Shown: positions 53,722 through 62,810 of the stretch, piece by piece
How the letters are laid out: the number at the start of each line of letters is the position of its first letter
How positions within the stretch are numbered: position 1 is the first letter of the stretch
NCBI RefSeq assembly: GCF_001507555.1
Contig: NZ_LQBO01000001.1
Span: forward strand, 1,860,001 to 1,924,000
Reading direction: 5' to 3'
Origin: Thiomicrospira sp. XS5
Lineage (GTDB): Bacteria; Pseudomonadota; Gammaproteobacteria; Thiomicrospirales; Thiomicrospiraceae
Length of the DNA stretch: 64,000 nucleotides
The notes under the pieces: generated by a model
What the model was told of the DNA's origin: nothing
Databases searched by the model: none
What the model saw: only the letters and a program-made list of their open reading frames with translations
Made by a program: the position numbers and the translations under genes

Positions 53722-54733
53722 CGTACCATTCCTTTACGTTTTCGATCATTCTTTCCTGATAAGCAGGATGGTGTAAGATCTGTTCTATACGTACCGCTTT
53801 ACGGTCATTGCTTTCGCCGACCTTCCCTCTCACAAGGCTGATGCCTTCGGCTTTGACCGTTACCAACTCCGGCATTTCAATCGGGATAATGTCGCCTTTT
53901 TCCATTTTCATCAAGTCGTCCATCTGCATCTGCAACTCGGCCAGATTAACGGACAAATCGACTTCAATGTTTTTTGCTTCTTCTTTCAGTGTGCGCGACC
54001 AACGATTATCCGATTCACCCTGAAGGTTAGACATGCCTTCCTCGAGCTTATCGCGCACTGGCTCAAGCATGGCGTATGGCATGACAATATCGACACGTCC
54101 TTCGACTCCTTCAAATCGAACATTGATCGGACTGACCACAATCATGTCCGTCGCATCAACAATACTGGCAAACTTCGGATTCATTTCCGAGTGCATATAG
54201 TCGATCTCGATATCCATGACCGGCGCCCAAGCTTTTCGCAGATTTTCCGACGACATGTCAAGAATACTGCGCACCATGCTCATTTCCACCGGGGTGTATT
54301 CACGGCCTTCAATTTTGAAAGGCAACAAACCGGTGCCACCGAAATACATATCCACCGCAGTGAAAATCAGTTTGGAATCCAACGTAAACAGTGACACACC
54401 GTTCAATGGATTAATTCGATAAATATTCAAGCTTGTCGGGACGAACAGGTTACGCAGATAATCAATCATTTTGATAATCTTGACTTCCCCAGCCGTCACC
54501 TCAACACTTGACATAATCATCTCGTTGAAATGACGCTGAAACCCTCGCGCAAACCGCTCGTTGATGATATCCAAAGCCGGCAAACGTCCACGAACAATTC
54601 TTTCCTGGTTCGTGAAATCGTAAACCTTGGCAGACGCTCCTTCCCCGGAGTCATCCCCTTCGGTCTCAACGTCTCCGCCGCCCATCCCTTTTAACAGGGC
54701 ATCGACTTCGTCTTGGCTTAAAATATCATCCAT
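53714..54733 (-). CDS. fliM: Flagellar motor switch protein FliM
   Basis: This 339-residue C-ring protein binds CheY-P. The N-terminal CheY-binding peptide MDDILSQDEVDALLKGMGGG is followed by the CheC-like middle domain (IDYLRNLFVPTSLNIYRINP, GGTGLLPFKIEGREYTPVE) and a C-terminal SpoA domain. Order and overlap with fliN are standard. Confidence 0.96.
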   Translation of the reverse strand: MDDILSQDEVDALLKGMGGGDVETEGDDSGEGASAKVYDFTNQERIVRGRLPALDIINERFARGFQRHFNEMIMSSVEVTAGEVKIIKMIDYLRNLFVPTSLNIYRINPLNGVSLFTLDSKLIFTAVDMYFGGTGLLPFKIEGREYTPVEMSMVRSILDMSSENLRKAWAPVMDIEIDYMHSEMNPKFASIVDATDMIVVSPINVRFEGVEGRVDIVMPYAMLEPVRDKLEEGMSNLQGESDNRWSRTLKEEAKNIEVDLSVNLAELQMQMDDLMKMEKGDIIPIEMPELVTVKAEGISLVRGKVGESNDRKAVRIEQILHHPAYQERMIENVKEWYDE

Positions 54734-54755
54734 GGATTGCTTACCCGATCACAAC

Positions 54756-55340
54756 TTATTGCATTACAAAGCGTTCAAAATATACGTCTTCCAGCAGGTC
54801 TGGATAAATGTTGTGCTTCTCCAGAACATTGCGTGCCTTAGCCAACACTTTCTCTCTTAAAACATCCGGTCCGTTATCTTGATTCATATCCGTATAAGTT
54901 TGGATACGCAGCAAGCTGGTAATGTCGTTTCTCAGGATTGGACGGTAATTTTCCATATCCGCAATCAACTGAGGATAGTGCGACATAAACTTCATATTCA
55001 CAGCCAAAAACTTAGCTTGCCCTTCGCCTTTAAAATTCACTACAAACGGCTCCATGGCAAAGTACTGCGGGGCCGAACCAGGCTCCGGCGGATCATACTG
55101 TTTGAATTTTGGAGAATAATCTCTGACCACCCCGTCATCACCAATCGTTTCCCCACCGTGCTCAGCTGAAGCATGTTGTTCGGTTTCTGAAGAGTTTGCA
55201 CCGTTGTCATTGCCACCACTGCTCAGTAGGAAAAAGGTCATCACACCAATCCCGATGATTAATAGAATCACAACCACCAATAAGGCGATCACCAATCCTT
55301 TTCCACCACTCTTTTTCTCTTCTTGAACTTCTTCAGCCAT
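54756..55340 (-). CDS. fliL: Flagellar basal-body protein FliL
   Basis: This is a 194-residue inner-membrane protein. I chose the ATG at 55340 (MAEEVQEEKKSGGKG), preceded by AAAGGA, over the more upstream 55361 start. One transmembrane segment (about residues 18-40) is followed by a Ser/Asn/His-rich linker and the periplasmic domain ending in EDVYFERFVMQ. FliL surrounds and stabilises stators, which fits its place next to motAB here. Confidence 0.93.
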   Translation of the reverse strand: MAEEVQEEKKSGGKGLVIALLVVVILLIIGIGVMTFFLLSSGGNDNGANSSETEQHASAEHGGETIGDDGVVRDYSPKFKQYDPPEPGSAPQYFAMEPFVVNFKGEGQAKFLAVNMKFMSHYPQLIADMENYRPILRNDITSLLRIQTYTDMNQDNGPDVLREKVLAKARNVLEKHNIYPDLLEDVYFERFVMQ

Positions 55341-55379
55341 CTTTTTTCCTTTTTTCTGCAACTATTATAATCATCAAAC

Positions 55380-56273
55380 CTAGTTTGGCTGATTCCCAGG
55401 AGTTTTCACCATCTCCTTGGACAAATCTTCAATACCAGGTGCTTCACTCAAGCTTCGTAGCCGTTGATCCGCTTCTTTATTCAAGACAATGATGCTAATC
55501 CGTCTATTACGTGGATTATACGGGTTTTCTTTATCAAATGGCACCGTATCCGACAGCCCCACGACCTGAGCGACTTTATTCGATTCAACCCCGCCGTCCA
55601 ACAATAATCGTCTGGCAGCATTCGCTCGGTCGGCCGACAATTCCCAGTTGGTATATTCCGCGTTCGAATGATAGCCAGAGGAGTCGGTATGACCGGCAAT
55701 GCTGATTCGATTATTCGTATGGGCCAACACGCTGCCCACCTCTTTCAAAATTTTTGCGGCATAATCTTTCGGCAAATCGACCCCACTACCAAACATCGGA
55801 CGCTTACGATCATCCAAAATTTGTACCTGCAAGCCATTTGGTGTCACTTCAATTTTTAATTGATTCTTAAACTGCTCTAAAACCGGGTTTTCGGAGATCT
55901 TTTTTTCAATCTGTAGCTTCAACATCTCCATTTCGGCCTTTTCTTTGGCCTTATTTGCAGCGTCATCATCACCCTGATCGCCTTTCGGTGTATCTTTAAA
56001 GCCCCCCATGTCAATCATCGAATCGGAACTTTGCCCGGCCTCTTTCGATTGCACCAAATTCGCGGGAGCCGACTCAATCACTGTCGGGTCACGAAAATAC
56101 TCCGCCATGGCACGCATCTCTTCATCGTTCACGCCACTCAATACCCATAACATCAGGAAGAAAGCCATTGCCGCCGTCATAAAATCGGCAAAAGCAACCT
56201 TCCATGCGCCACCGTGGGCACAATGCGGACACTTTTTCAGCCGCTTGATGATTATGGACTGTTCATCGCTCAT
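55380..56273 (-). CDS. motB: Flagellar stator protein MotB
   Basis: This 297-residue stator subunit has one transmembrane helix with the proton-carrying Asp in AFADFMTAAMAFFLMLWVLS, a plug region and a C-terminal OmpA-like peptidoglycan-binding domain (AGHTDSSGYH ... LSADRANAARRLL). The N-terminus begins SDEQSIIIKRLKKCPHCAHG, the cysteine pair being a common MotB feature. It overlaps no gene but lies 21 nt after motA. Confidence 0.95.
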   Translation of the reverse strand: MSDEQSIIIKRLKKCPHCAHGGAWKVAFADFMTAAMAFFLMLWVLSGVNDEEMRAMAEYFRDPTVIESAPANLVQSKEAGQSSDSMIDMGGFKDTPKGDQGDDDAANKAKEKAEMEMLKLQIEKKISENPVLEQFKNQLKIEVTPNGLQVQILDDRKRPMFGSGVDLPKDYAAKILKEVGSVLAHTNNRISIAGHTDSSGYHSNAEYTNWELSADRANAARRLLLDGGVESNKVAQVVGLSDTVPFDKENPYNPRNRRISIIVLNKEADQRLRSLSEAPGIEDLSKEMVKTPGNQPN

Positions 56274-56294
56274 GGCGTTTCTCTACCGTGTTCG

Positions 56295-57146
56295 TTATTT
56301 TTGAGTTTGCAAAAACTCATCCACTTCCTGGAACGAAGGTCTTTCCGCCCCGGGAATCGACTTTCGCCCAAATTCCACAGCGATTTGCGGAGCATAACCA
56401 TTCAGATTGGCCATTAAACAAGTTTTAATGGTGCCAAAAAAGGCGCCTTCATCATGGGCTCGGTTTGCCATATCCGAGGCAATCGGGCCTACAATCCCGT
56501 AGGCCACCAAAATCCCGAGGAAAGTACCGACCAGAGCCACCGACATATGGTGGGCGATTTCCAATGGCCCTGCATCCAAATAACTCATGGTGACAATGAT
56601 CCCCAGCACCGCTGCGACGATACCGAACCCCGGTAAAGCCTCTGCGACTTTACCAACCGCTTCCGCCGGCGCCGCCGCTTCATGATGGTGAATATCCATC
56701 TCCAAAATCATTAAATCTTCAATCTGATATGGGTTGCTGGCCCCACTGATCATGAGTCTTAAATAATCACAAATAAAATCGACCGCATGATGATCATTGG
56801 CAATTTTAGGCGACGCATTAAACAGCTCACTGTCGTGAGGCTCTTCGACATCCGCTTCAATCGCCATCAAGCCTTCACGACGCGCTTTATTGAAAATACG
56901 GAACATCAGCCCCAGAAGCTCCATATAAGCTTCTTTATTGTAAGGCGCAGGCTTAGCTAACCCCAAAGCGCCAGAAAAACTGGCTTTCACCACCCACCCC
57001 GGATTGGCGATGATAAAGGCCCCCAAAGCACTCCCACAAATAATGAGCACTTCGAGCGGCTGGATCAAAATGCCGAAGCTGCCGTGCGGGAGATACCCGC
57101 CCAGCAAACAACCTATGACCACCAATGTTCCGACAATTGCTTTCAT
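56295..57146 (-). CDS. motA: Flagellar stator protein MotA
   Basis: This 283-residue inner-membrane protein has four transmembrane helices and a large cytoplasmic loop with the charged residues that touch FliG. MKAIVGTLVVIGCLLGGYLPHG, LPGFGIVAAVLGIIVTMSYL and ALVGTFLGILVAYGIVGPIA mark the MotA family of proton-driven stators. It is co-transcribed with motB and lies inside the fli operon, an uncommon position. Confidence 0.95.
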   Translation of the reverse strand: MKAIVGTLVVIGCLLGGYLPHGSFGILIQPLEVLIICGSALGAFIIANPGWVVKASFSGALGLAKPAPYNKEAYMELLGLMFRIFNKARREGLMAIEADVEEPHDSELFNASPKIANDHHAVDFICDYLRLMISGASNPYQIEDLMILEMDIHHHEAAAPAEAVGKVAEALPGFGIVAAVLGIIVTMSYLDAGPLEIAHHMSVALVGTFLGILVAYGIVGPIASDMANRAHDEGAFFGTIKTCLMANLNGYAPQIAVEFGRKSIPGAERPSFQEVDEFLQTQK

Positions 57147-57196
57147 ATATTTAAACCTTATTCTTCTTTTTGCACCACACTAAGCAATTAGGCTTA

Positions 57197-58213
57197 TTAA
57201 AGGTTTTTTACGACATTAGACAACGCTTCTTGCGCTGTTTTGAGCTGGGACAGATTATCTTCGATTTCATGTAAAAAATCATTCACTTTTCCAGCCTGCA
57301 TTTGGGTCATTTCCACACGCTCTTGACCATTGCCCATTACCTCAACGGCATTACGGGCTCGCTGCTGCAATTCTTCAATAATCGTCTGAATTTCAGTGGT
57401 GGCTTGCTGGGTTTTACCGGCCAAAATACGCACTTCATCCGCGACCACCGCAAACCCTCGTCCGTGCTCACCGGCACGAGCCGCTTCAATCGCCGCATTC
57501 AAGGCCAACAAATTGGTTTGTTCGGCAATATCACGAATCAAGACCAACACCGTTCCGATGTTACTGCTGTCTTCTTCTAGTTTTTTGATGACCGAGGAAG
57601 CATGGGTCACTTCATCCGTAAGACCTGTCACTTCGGAAATCACACTGCCTGCAGACGTCATGCCTTCTTTCGTGCCGGAATTCATCTGGTCAACCACTTG
57701 TGACAATTGCTCGGAAACCCCAATCAATTCAGAGGAATCAAACACCGCCGGTAATGCGGCGTCTTCTCCACCCGCTGCATTCACCTGTTCATAAGCCGCC
57801 GCTAACGTGGCGTTTAGTTCTTCTATTTGCTCTTCCAGTTCCGTGACACGCTGTCCGGCCAAGTTTGCCGCCATTTCTTTTTCATCCAGTGATTCGGATA
57901 CTTTGGAGAACAATTCGTTTAAGGCCTTCACCAGTTTCGGGTCAGCCGAATCTTCGGTTAAAGCACTGGAAAAATCCCCCGTTTCCGCTCGTTTGTTCAA
58001 CGCACTGATCAGCGATGACTGCTCACAAACACCGGGCTTATTACACCAAACCAAATACACAAGTGCTCCGGCGACAACCGCACCGACGGCAATGGCAATT
58101 AGCGCAATCCCAGCTGTCGGAATCCCCTGTATTTCGGAACCGGCACTCGCCCATGGAGACACCAGCCCCGCCATCATTGCCATTGAAATTTTATGATGTA
58201 ATTTCATGTCCAT
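57197..58213 (-). CDS. Short membrane chemoreceptor without a periplasmic sensor domain
   Basis: This 338-residue protein has a signal-like first segment (residues 1-25), one transmembrane helix (about 33-56), a coiled coil with [14 protein letters not shown] and a receptor signalling domain with [20 protein letters not shown]. There is no ligand-binding domain, no HAMP and no typical methylation helix length. Its location between fliK and motA suggests a role tied to the motor or stator rather than to an external ligand. That is inference. Confidence 0.85.
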   Translation of the reverse strand: MDMKLHHKISMAMMAGLVSPWASAGSEIQGIPTAGIALIAIAVGAVVAGALVYLVWCNKPGVCEQSSLISALNKRAETGDFSSALTEDSADPKLVKALNELFSKVSESLDEKEMAANLAGQRVTELEEQIEELNATLAAAYEQVNAAGGEDAALPAVFDSSELIGVSEQLSQVVDQMNSGTKEGMTSAGSVISEVTGLTDEVTHASSVIKKLEEDSSNIGTVLVLIRDIAEQTNLLALNAAIEAARAGEHGRGFAVVADEVRILAGKTQQATTEIQTIIEELQQRARNAVEVMGNGQERVEMTQMQAGKVNDFLHEIEDNLSQLKTAQEALSNVVKNL

Positions 58214-58240
58214 TCCTTTCTATTCTTTATGCTTATATTT

Positions 58241-60073
58241 TTATGCGTAGAAATCTACCAAATTATCGGATGAAACCGTCTGAACCATACCATCCCCAGC
58301 CGTTTCCGCCTCATCGCCATCCGTTAGCAAATGCCCGGACGATTGCCCGGAAGAAGACTGGCCATCCTGATTGGCCAGACGTTGCTCAGAAGAGCCACTT
58401 TCATCGCGTACATCAAAAGAGCCGAACCCAATGCCCGCTGATTCCAGCATTTCTCTCAATCGTGGCATCGCATTTTCAATCGCATCACGCGTAGTACCAT
58501 GCTGTGCCACCATGGACACATGGGCTTGATGGTCTTTATCCATACTTAATTTGACTTGAATCGGTCCCAGCTTTTCCGGATTCAATGTAATTTTAGCTTC
58601 CTGAAGTTTGTTATTGGCCATATAGGTCACTTTTTGTCCCAAGGCCTGTCCCCACTGAGGAGAGCGCACCGGGTGCGGAATGGAAAGTGATTGACTCATG
58701 GTTTTTTTGGCATCCAATCCCAACCCTAAGTTACCCAAAAGTTTTTCCGCTTTCTCCGCCTTTTCCGATTCTACGGAAGAAGCTTCATTCGCCGTTTTCA
58801 CAGCTTCTTGTTGGCTTTGAACCACTTGTTTTTGCACCTGGTTCATAAACTGTTGTTGTGCCTGTTGCTGTCCAGAAAATGACTGCTGCCCTTGTTGATT
58901 CGATTGAGATGAAGCCGCATTTTGTTGCGCGGACGTTGACACGCCAGCATCCGACTTGTGCGACTTACCGTCACTCATTTCTTTTCCCAAAGCGCCATCG
59001 GCTTTAGGTTGATTGGTGTGCGCTTGAGCATTCAAAGACGGACGCTCTTTCTCCTGTGCCGCGTCTTTCATATTGCTTTCAGACGTTTGCGCCTGAGCGG
59101 TCACATTGGCAGAAGAAGGCGTGCCAGGCACTGTATTTTGTGAATCGGTACGAACACCCTGCGGGCCAGAAGGCTCACGCGAGGCCTCAACCGAAGTCTT
59201 TGTATCGCCCAACGGGGCCACATCTTCCGTGCCAGTCTCCTCACTGGCCTGAAGCGAAGCCAAAACCTCAGGGGCTTTTGCTTCATCCGGTACGTTTTCA
59301 GAAACTCTCTCCTGAGCTTGTGCCAAGCCAGTCAACTTCTCATCACTGGTCGTTTGTGAAACCGTATCCGTCACATCCACCATCGACTCAGCAGAGGCCG
59401 TTTGAGCGAGTTCCTTTGGCAAAGAATCTTGTGGTTGCTCCAAAGGCGCATTCATGTCCGCGGCCGCAGAAGCCGTTAATTCGGAATCAACGGTATCGGA
59501 CAATGTTTCAGAAACAATCGGTTGAGTAACGCCAGCCGCAACAGGTTCCTGATCGAGCAACGTCTCAGCCCCCTCTTCTTCAGCCGCCAAACCTAAGCTT
59601 AATTCCACCAGGCCTGGTGGTTTTTCGGATGACTCAGTGGATTCCTCTACCCCAGAGGAATCCAACATGGCGTTCACCGAAGAAACGGCTTTCATGGCTT
59701 CGGATGGCAAGGTAGGCAACTTTTCTTGCGGCAAGTGAATTTGCTTCATCACCATATCCAAATCCGTTTCGGTTTGGCCACCGCTTAATGCCGTCTGCGG
59801 CAAACCTTTTTCGCCGGTAGCCAGAGACGCAACCATCAAGCCCTCATTTCGAGCCATTCCATCCGCATCAATTTGAATGTCCGACAAGGCGCTCTGGCCA
59901 AGCTTGAAGGCTTCCTTCGACGCTTCATCAGAAGCTTCTGAAGCCTTGTTCAAAACCTCTGCAAAGGCACCTTTCAGCTTCGGCAATAATTGCCGTTCAC
60001 CGACACTTTCGGTGCCCGTATGCGGTTGCCCGCTGGTGTTAAGCGCTTTTAAAACCGGATTTTGTTCAATCAT
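58241..60073 (-). CDS. fliK: Flagellar hook-length control protein FliK
   Basis: This is a protein of about 610 residues. I prefer the ATG at 60073 over the TTG at 60103. Residues 1-440 are low-complexity, rich in Ala, Ser, Glu and Gln, including QQGQQSFSGQQQAQQQFMNQ, as expected for the molecular ruler. The C-terminal domain has the conserved SPQWGQALGQKVTYMANN and LNPEKLGPIQVKLSMD. An exact palindrome copy at 59608-59617 sits in a 16-bp perfect inverted repeat. It is the only copy in the 11-kb flagellar region. Confidence 0.9.
   Translation of the reverse strand: MIEQNPVLKALNTSGQPHTGTESVGERQLLPKLKGAFAEVLNKASEASDEASKEAFKLGQSALSDIQIDADGMARNEGLMVASLATGEKGLPQTALSGGQTETDLDMVMKQIHLPQEKLPTLPSEAMKAVSSVNAMLDSSGVEESTESSEKPPGLVELSLGLAAEEEGAETLLDQEPVAAGVTQPIVSETLSDTVDSELTASAAADMNAPLEQPQDSLPKELAQTASAESMVDVTDTVSQTTSDEKLTGLAQAQERVSENVPDEAKAPEVLASLQASEETGTEDVAPLGDTKTSVEASREPSGPQGVRTDSQNTVPGTPSSANVTAQAQTSESNMKDAAQEKERPSLNAQAHTNQPKADGALGKEMSDGKSHKSDAGVSTSAQQNAASSQSNQQGQQSFSGQQQAQQQFMNQVQKQVVQSQQEAVKTANEASSVESEKAEKAEKLLGNLGLGLDAKKTMSQSLSIPHPVRSPQWGQALGQKVTYMANNKLQEAKITLNPEKLGPIQVKLSMDKDHQAHVSMVAQHGTTRDAIENAMPRLREMLESAGIGFGSFDVRDESGSSEQRLANQDGQSSSGQSSGHLLTDGDEAETAGDGMVQTVSSDNLVDFYA
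59605..59620. repeat. Iterated palindrome in fliK, extended to 16 bp
   Basis: CCAGGCCTGG at 59608-59617 sits in CCACCAGG/CCTGGTGG, read as Pro-Pro-Gly-Leu-Val. On the plus strand it is followed by five Ts, so it resembles an antisense terminator. Confidence 0.9.
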
Positions 60074-60152
60074 AATGCTGTCCGCCAATAAGATATTGTT
60101 CAACGTCAGTTTGGTTCAAGCAACTTGCAAGCCAACTTAACAAACATGGCCT

Positions 60153-60602
60153 TCAATCCTCTCGAAACCCATGCACAAAGCGCTGTGACGCCAATTCATC
60201 AAGCAATTTCTGTTCTTGTTTTTCCAATTTAGCATGGTGATCTTTTTCGATTTTTTGACACAGTTTTTCCAGCGATTGATGCCGGACACGTTTTTCCAGC
60301 CACTCGGCGTGCGCTTTTTCAACCACTTCATCAAGCTGCCGAACCTGCTGGGTTTGTGAGTGAATGGCACTGGTCACCTTATCCAAAAAGGCTTGCATGG
60401 TTTGAAGTTGCATCACAGAAGTGTCACGGGACTTGGTCAACTGACCGACGTAATCAGAGTGATATTCCAATAAGGAATCAAGCTGCATTTGGTATTCATC
60501 CCGTTGACTGCGGACAGTCACGAAAACATCTTGCGCTTTATCGAGTTCATCTTGTGCTAAATCGACCAGTACACGGAGCCTTTCAAGTTTTGACAGAGCC
60601 AT
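60153..60602 (-). CDS. fliJ: Flagellar export chaperone FliJ
   Basis: This 149-residue all-helical coiled-coil protein starts MALSKLERLRVLVDLAQDEL, with long charged heptad stretches. It lies between fliI and fliK, the standard place. FliJ connects the FliI ATPase ring with the export gate FlhA. Sequence alone would not identify it, but position and size do. Confidence 0.88.
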   Translation of the reverse strand: MALSKLERLRVLVDLAQDELDKAQDVFVTVRSQRDEYQMQLDSLLEYHSDYVGQLTKSRDTSVMQLQTMQAFLDKVTSAIHSQTQQVRQLDEVVEKAHAEWLEKRVRHQSLEKLCQKIEKDHHAKLEKQEQKLLDELASQRFVHGFRED

Positions 60603-60628
60603 ATGACAACCTTAAATGCGATGGCGTA

Positions 60629-61966
60629 TCAAAAGAGCGCTTCCAGTTTTTCAAGGCTTTCCGCCACCGAAAACGATTCGTCAATGCCTTGAGATAAAAA
60701 GCCGTTCAATTGAGGATATTTATCGATGGCTTCATCGATAGACGCATCGGTTCCCTTACGATAGGCCCCAATACTGATTAAATCTTGATTCTGCTGATAA
60801 ACCGAGTAGATTTGCTTAAAACGCCGAGCCGAGCGAATCTGTTGTGGCGAAACGATATCAATCATCACTCGGCTGATGGACGATTCAATATCGATCGCAG
60901 GATAACGGCCTGAGTCGGCAATTTGACGGGACAGCAAAATGTGCCCGTCCAATACCCCACGAGCCGAATCCACCACAGGATCGTTTTGATCATCCCCTTC
61001 AGCCAAGACCGTATAAATCGCCGTAATCGATCCCGAATGGGTCGCCCCATTACCGGCACGCTCCACCAACTGCGGCAGCTTTGCAAACACCGATGGTGGA
61101 TACCCCTTACTGGCCGGCGGTTCGCCCACGGCTAACGCGATTTCTCGCTGCGCTTGGGCAAAACGCGTTAGAGAATCCATTAATAAAAGGACATCCTTGC
61201 CTTGATCACGAAAATATTCGGCAATGGACGTCGCCAACATGGCACCATGCAGCCGCATCAAGGGGGGATCATCTGCAGGCGTTGCCACCACAACGGAGCG
61301 TTTTAGCCCTTCTTCTCCCAGGTTGTTACGCACAAAATCATTAACTTCCCGGCCACGCTCTCCGACCAGGCCAACCACCACTACCTCGGCATTGGTAAAG
61401 CGGGTCATCATACCAAGCAAGACACTTTTCCCAACCCCGGTGCCAGCCAATAATCCGACACGCTGTCCCTTACCAAGCGTCAATAAACCATTAATGGTTT
61501 TGATTCCAACGTCTAATGGTTCTTCAATTGGAGCGCGATGCAGAGGGTTTATTTTTTCACCGTTCAAAGAAACCCGCTCTTCCGAGGCAATCGGACCCAG
61601 TCCATCCAAAGGCGTGCCGGCGCCATCAATCACTCGACCTAACATGGCGGCACTGACACCCACCTTAATCCCGCCGGAGACCGGAATGACTTTTGCATTC
61701 GGTTCCAACCCATGCACTTTGCCGATTGGCATCAAATAAAGGCGGTCATTATTAAACCCCACGACCTCGGCTTCGACCGGATCACCGTATTTCGAGATCA
61801 CCTGACAGCGCGAGCCGATGGGGGCATAGGTCCCAATCACTTCCAACGTCATGCCGACCATACGCACTAATTTACCTTCTACTTTCAGATCAGGCTTATC
61901 AGGCAGCTGCTCGGAAAACTCTGAAAATTTATGGTTGAGATATTGATTGAAGAGTTGCTTCATCAT
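60629..61966 (-). CDS. fliI: Flagellum-specific ATP synthase FliI
   Basis: This 445-residue ATPase of the flagellar type III export apparatus has Walker A GLLAGTGVGKSVLLGMM, the Walker B region DVLLLMDSLTRFAQAQREIA, VGEPPASKGYPPSVF and the C-terminal export signature. Length and context (fliH upstream, fliJ downstream) are standard. Confidence 0.97.
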   Translation of the reverse strand: MMKQLFNQYLNHKFSEFSEQLPDKPDLKVEGKLVRMVGMTLEVIGTYAPIGSRCQVISKYGDPVEAEVVGFNNDRLYLMPIGKVHGLEPNAKVIPVSGGIKVGVSAAMLGRVIDGAGTPLDGLGPIASEERVSLNGEKINPLHRAPIEEPLDVGIKTINGLLTLGKGQRVGLLAGTGVGKSVLLGMMTRFTNAEVVVVGLVGERGREVNDFVRNNLGEEGLKRSVVVATPADDPPLMRLHGAMLATSIAEYFRDQGKDVLLLMDSLTRFAQAQREIALAVGEPPASKGYPPSVFAKLPQLVERAGNGATHSGSITAIYTVLAEGDDQNDPVVDSARGVLDGHILLSRQIADSGRYPAIDIESSISRVMIDIVSPQQIRSARRFKQIYSVYQQNQDLISIGAYRKGTDASIDEAIDKYPQLNGFLSQGIDESFSVAESLEKLEALF

Positions 61967-61985
61967 AAGTACAAGACCTGTGTAC

Positions 61986-62810
61986 TCAAGAGGAGGAAGA
62001 TTCGTCGTGGCTACTTTGCGTAGCTAATGGTTGCGTGGGTTCTTTAGCGACTCTTTCCGAGGCTGCCTGAGCGGTTTCCAATAGCTCATTCATACGAGGG
62101 CGCCAATCGTTGACGATTAACGAAGAGCCTTGTTTGATTTTACAGGTACCCGCTTCAACACTGTCATCCGTTTGCAAACGCCATTTTTTCTGGTGCGCTT
62201 GTTGGTATTTCTGGATGATATCCGCATCTTTTGGGTTTAGAATCACTTCCAATTGCACACCGTCGTCCGGCAGCTTACCAACCGCTTCCTGAACCACACC
62301 GAGAATCCAGTCATGGCGAGATTGAATCTCTTCTCCGACTAAGGTTTTAGCCAAATCCAACGATAATTTGGCTAAAGACTCAAACACATCCTGTGCAACC
62401 TGTTGATAAGGGTCGCTCATCGCCTCGACAAGCTTTTGCAGGGATTTTACTTGAACGGACAAGGCAGCATCCGCTTCTTTTTCGGCTTTTTCAAAGGCTT
62501 CTTTGCGGCCTTTTTCCAGGCCTTCTTGATAGCCGGCTTCATACCCCTCTTTTTGGGCGGATTCGTAAGCTTCTTTTTTCAGTACGGAGGCGCGTCTCAG
62601 AATCTCTGGACGAATTTCCTCTCGCAACTTTTCTTCGACATCGGAACGAAGCTTCTGTTCTTTTTCAGCTTCTTCCTTGGCCAAGTCCTGATATTGCCAT
62701 GGCTTGATTTCCGGCGTTTCGACTTCATCAGCGCGCAATAACGTCGCCACCGGCAGCGCCTCTTCTTCCCCCGGAGCATCTTTAGTCAACGGGGTATCGT
62801 CAATGGCCAT
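61986..62810 (-). CDS. fliH: Flagellar assembly protein FliH
   Basis: This 274-residue negative regulator of FliI has a charged N-terminal part, then GxxxG repeats (EGYEAGYQEGLEKGRKEAFE, about residues 90-110) and a C-terminal V-ATPase-E-like domain. Its first codon abuts the fliG stop. The Ser/Thr/Pro-rich C-terminal tail ends in HDESSSS. Confidence 0.92.
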   Translation of the reverse strand: MAIDDTPLTKDAPGEEEALPVATLLRADEVETPEIKPWQYQDLAKEEAEKEQKLRSDVEEKLREEIRPEILRRASVLKKEAYESAQKEGYEAGYQEGLEKGRKEAFEKAEKEADAALSVQVKSLQKLVEAMSDPYQQVAQDVFESLAKLSLDLAKTLVGEEIQSRHDWILGVVQEAVGKLPDDGVQLEVILNPKDADIIQKYQQAHQKKWRLQTDDSVEAGTCKIKQGSSLIVNDWRPRMNELLETAQAASERVAKEPTQPLATQSSHDESSSS

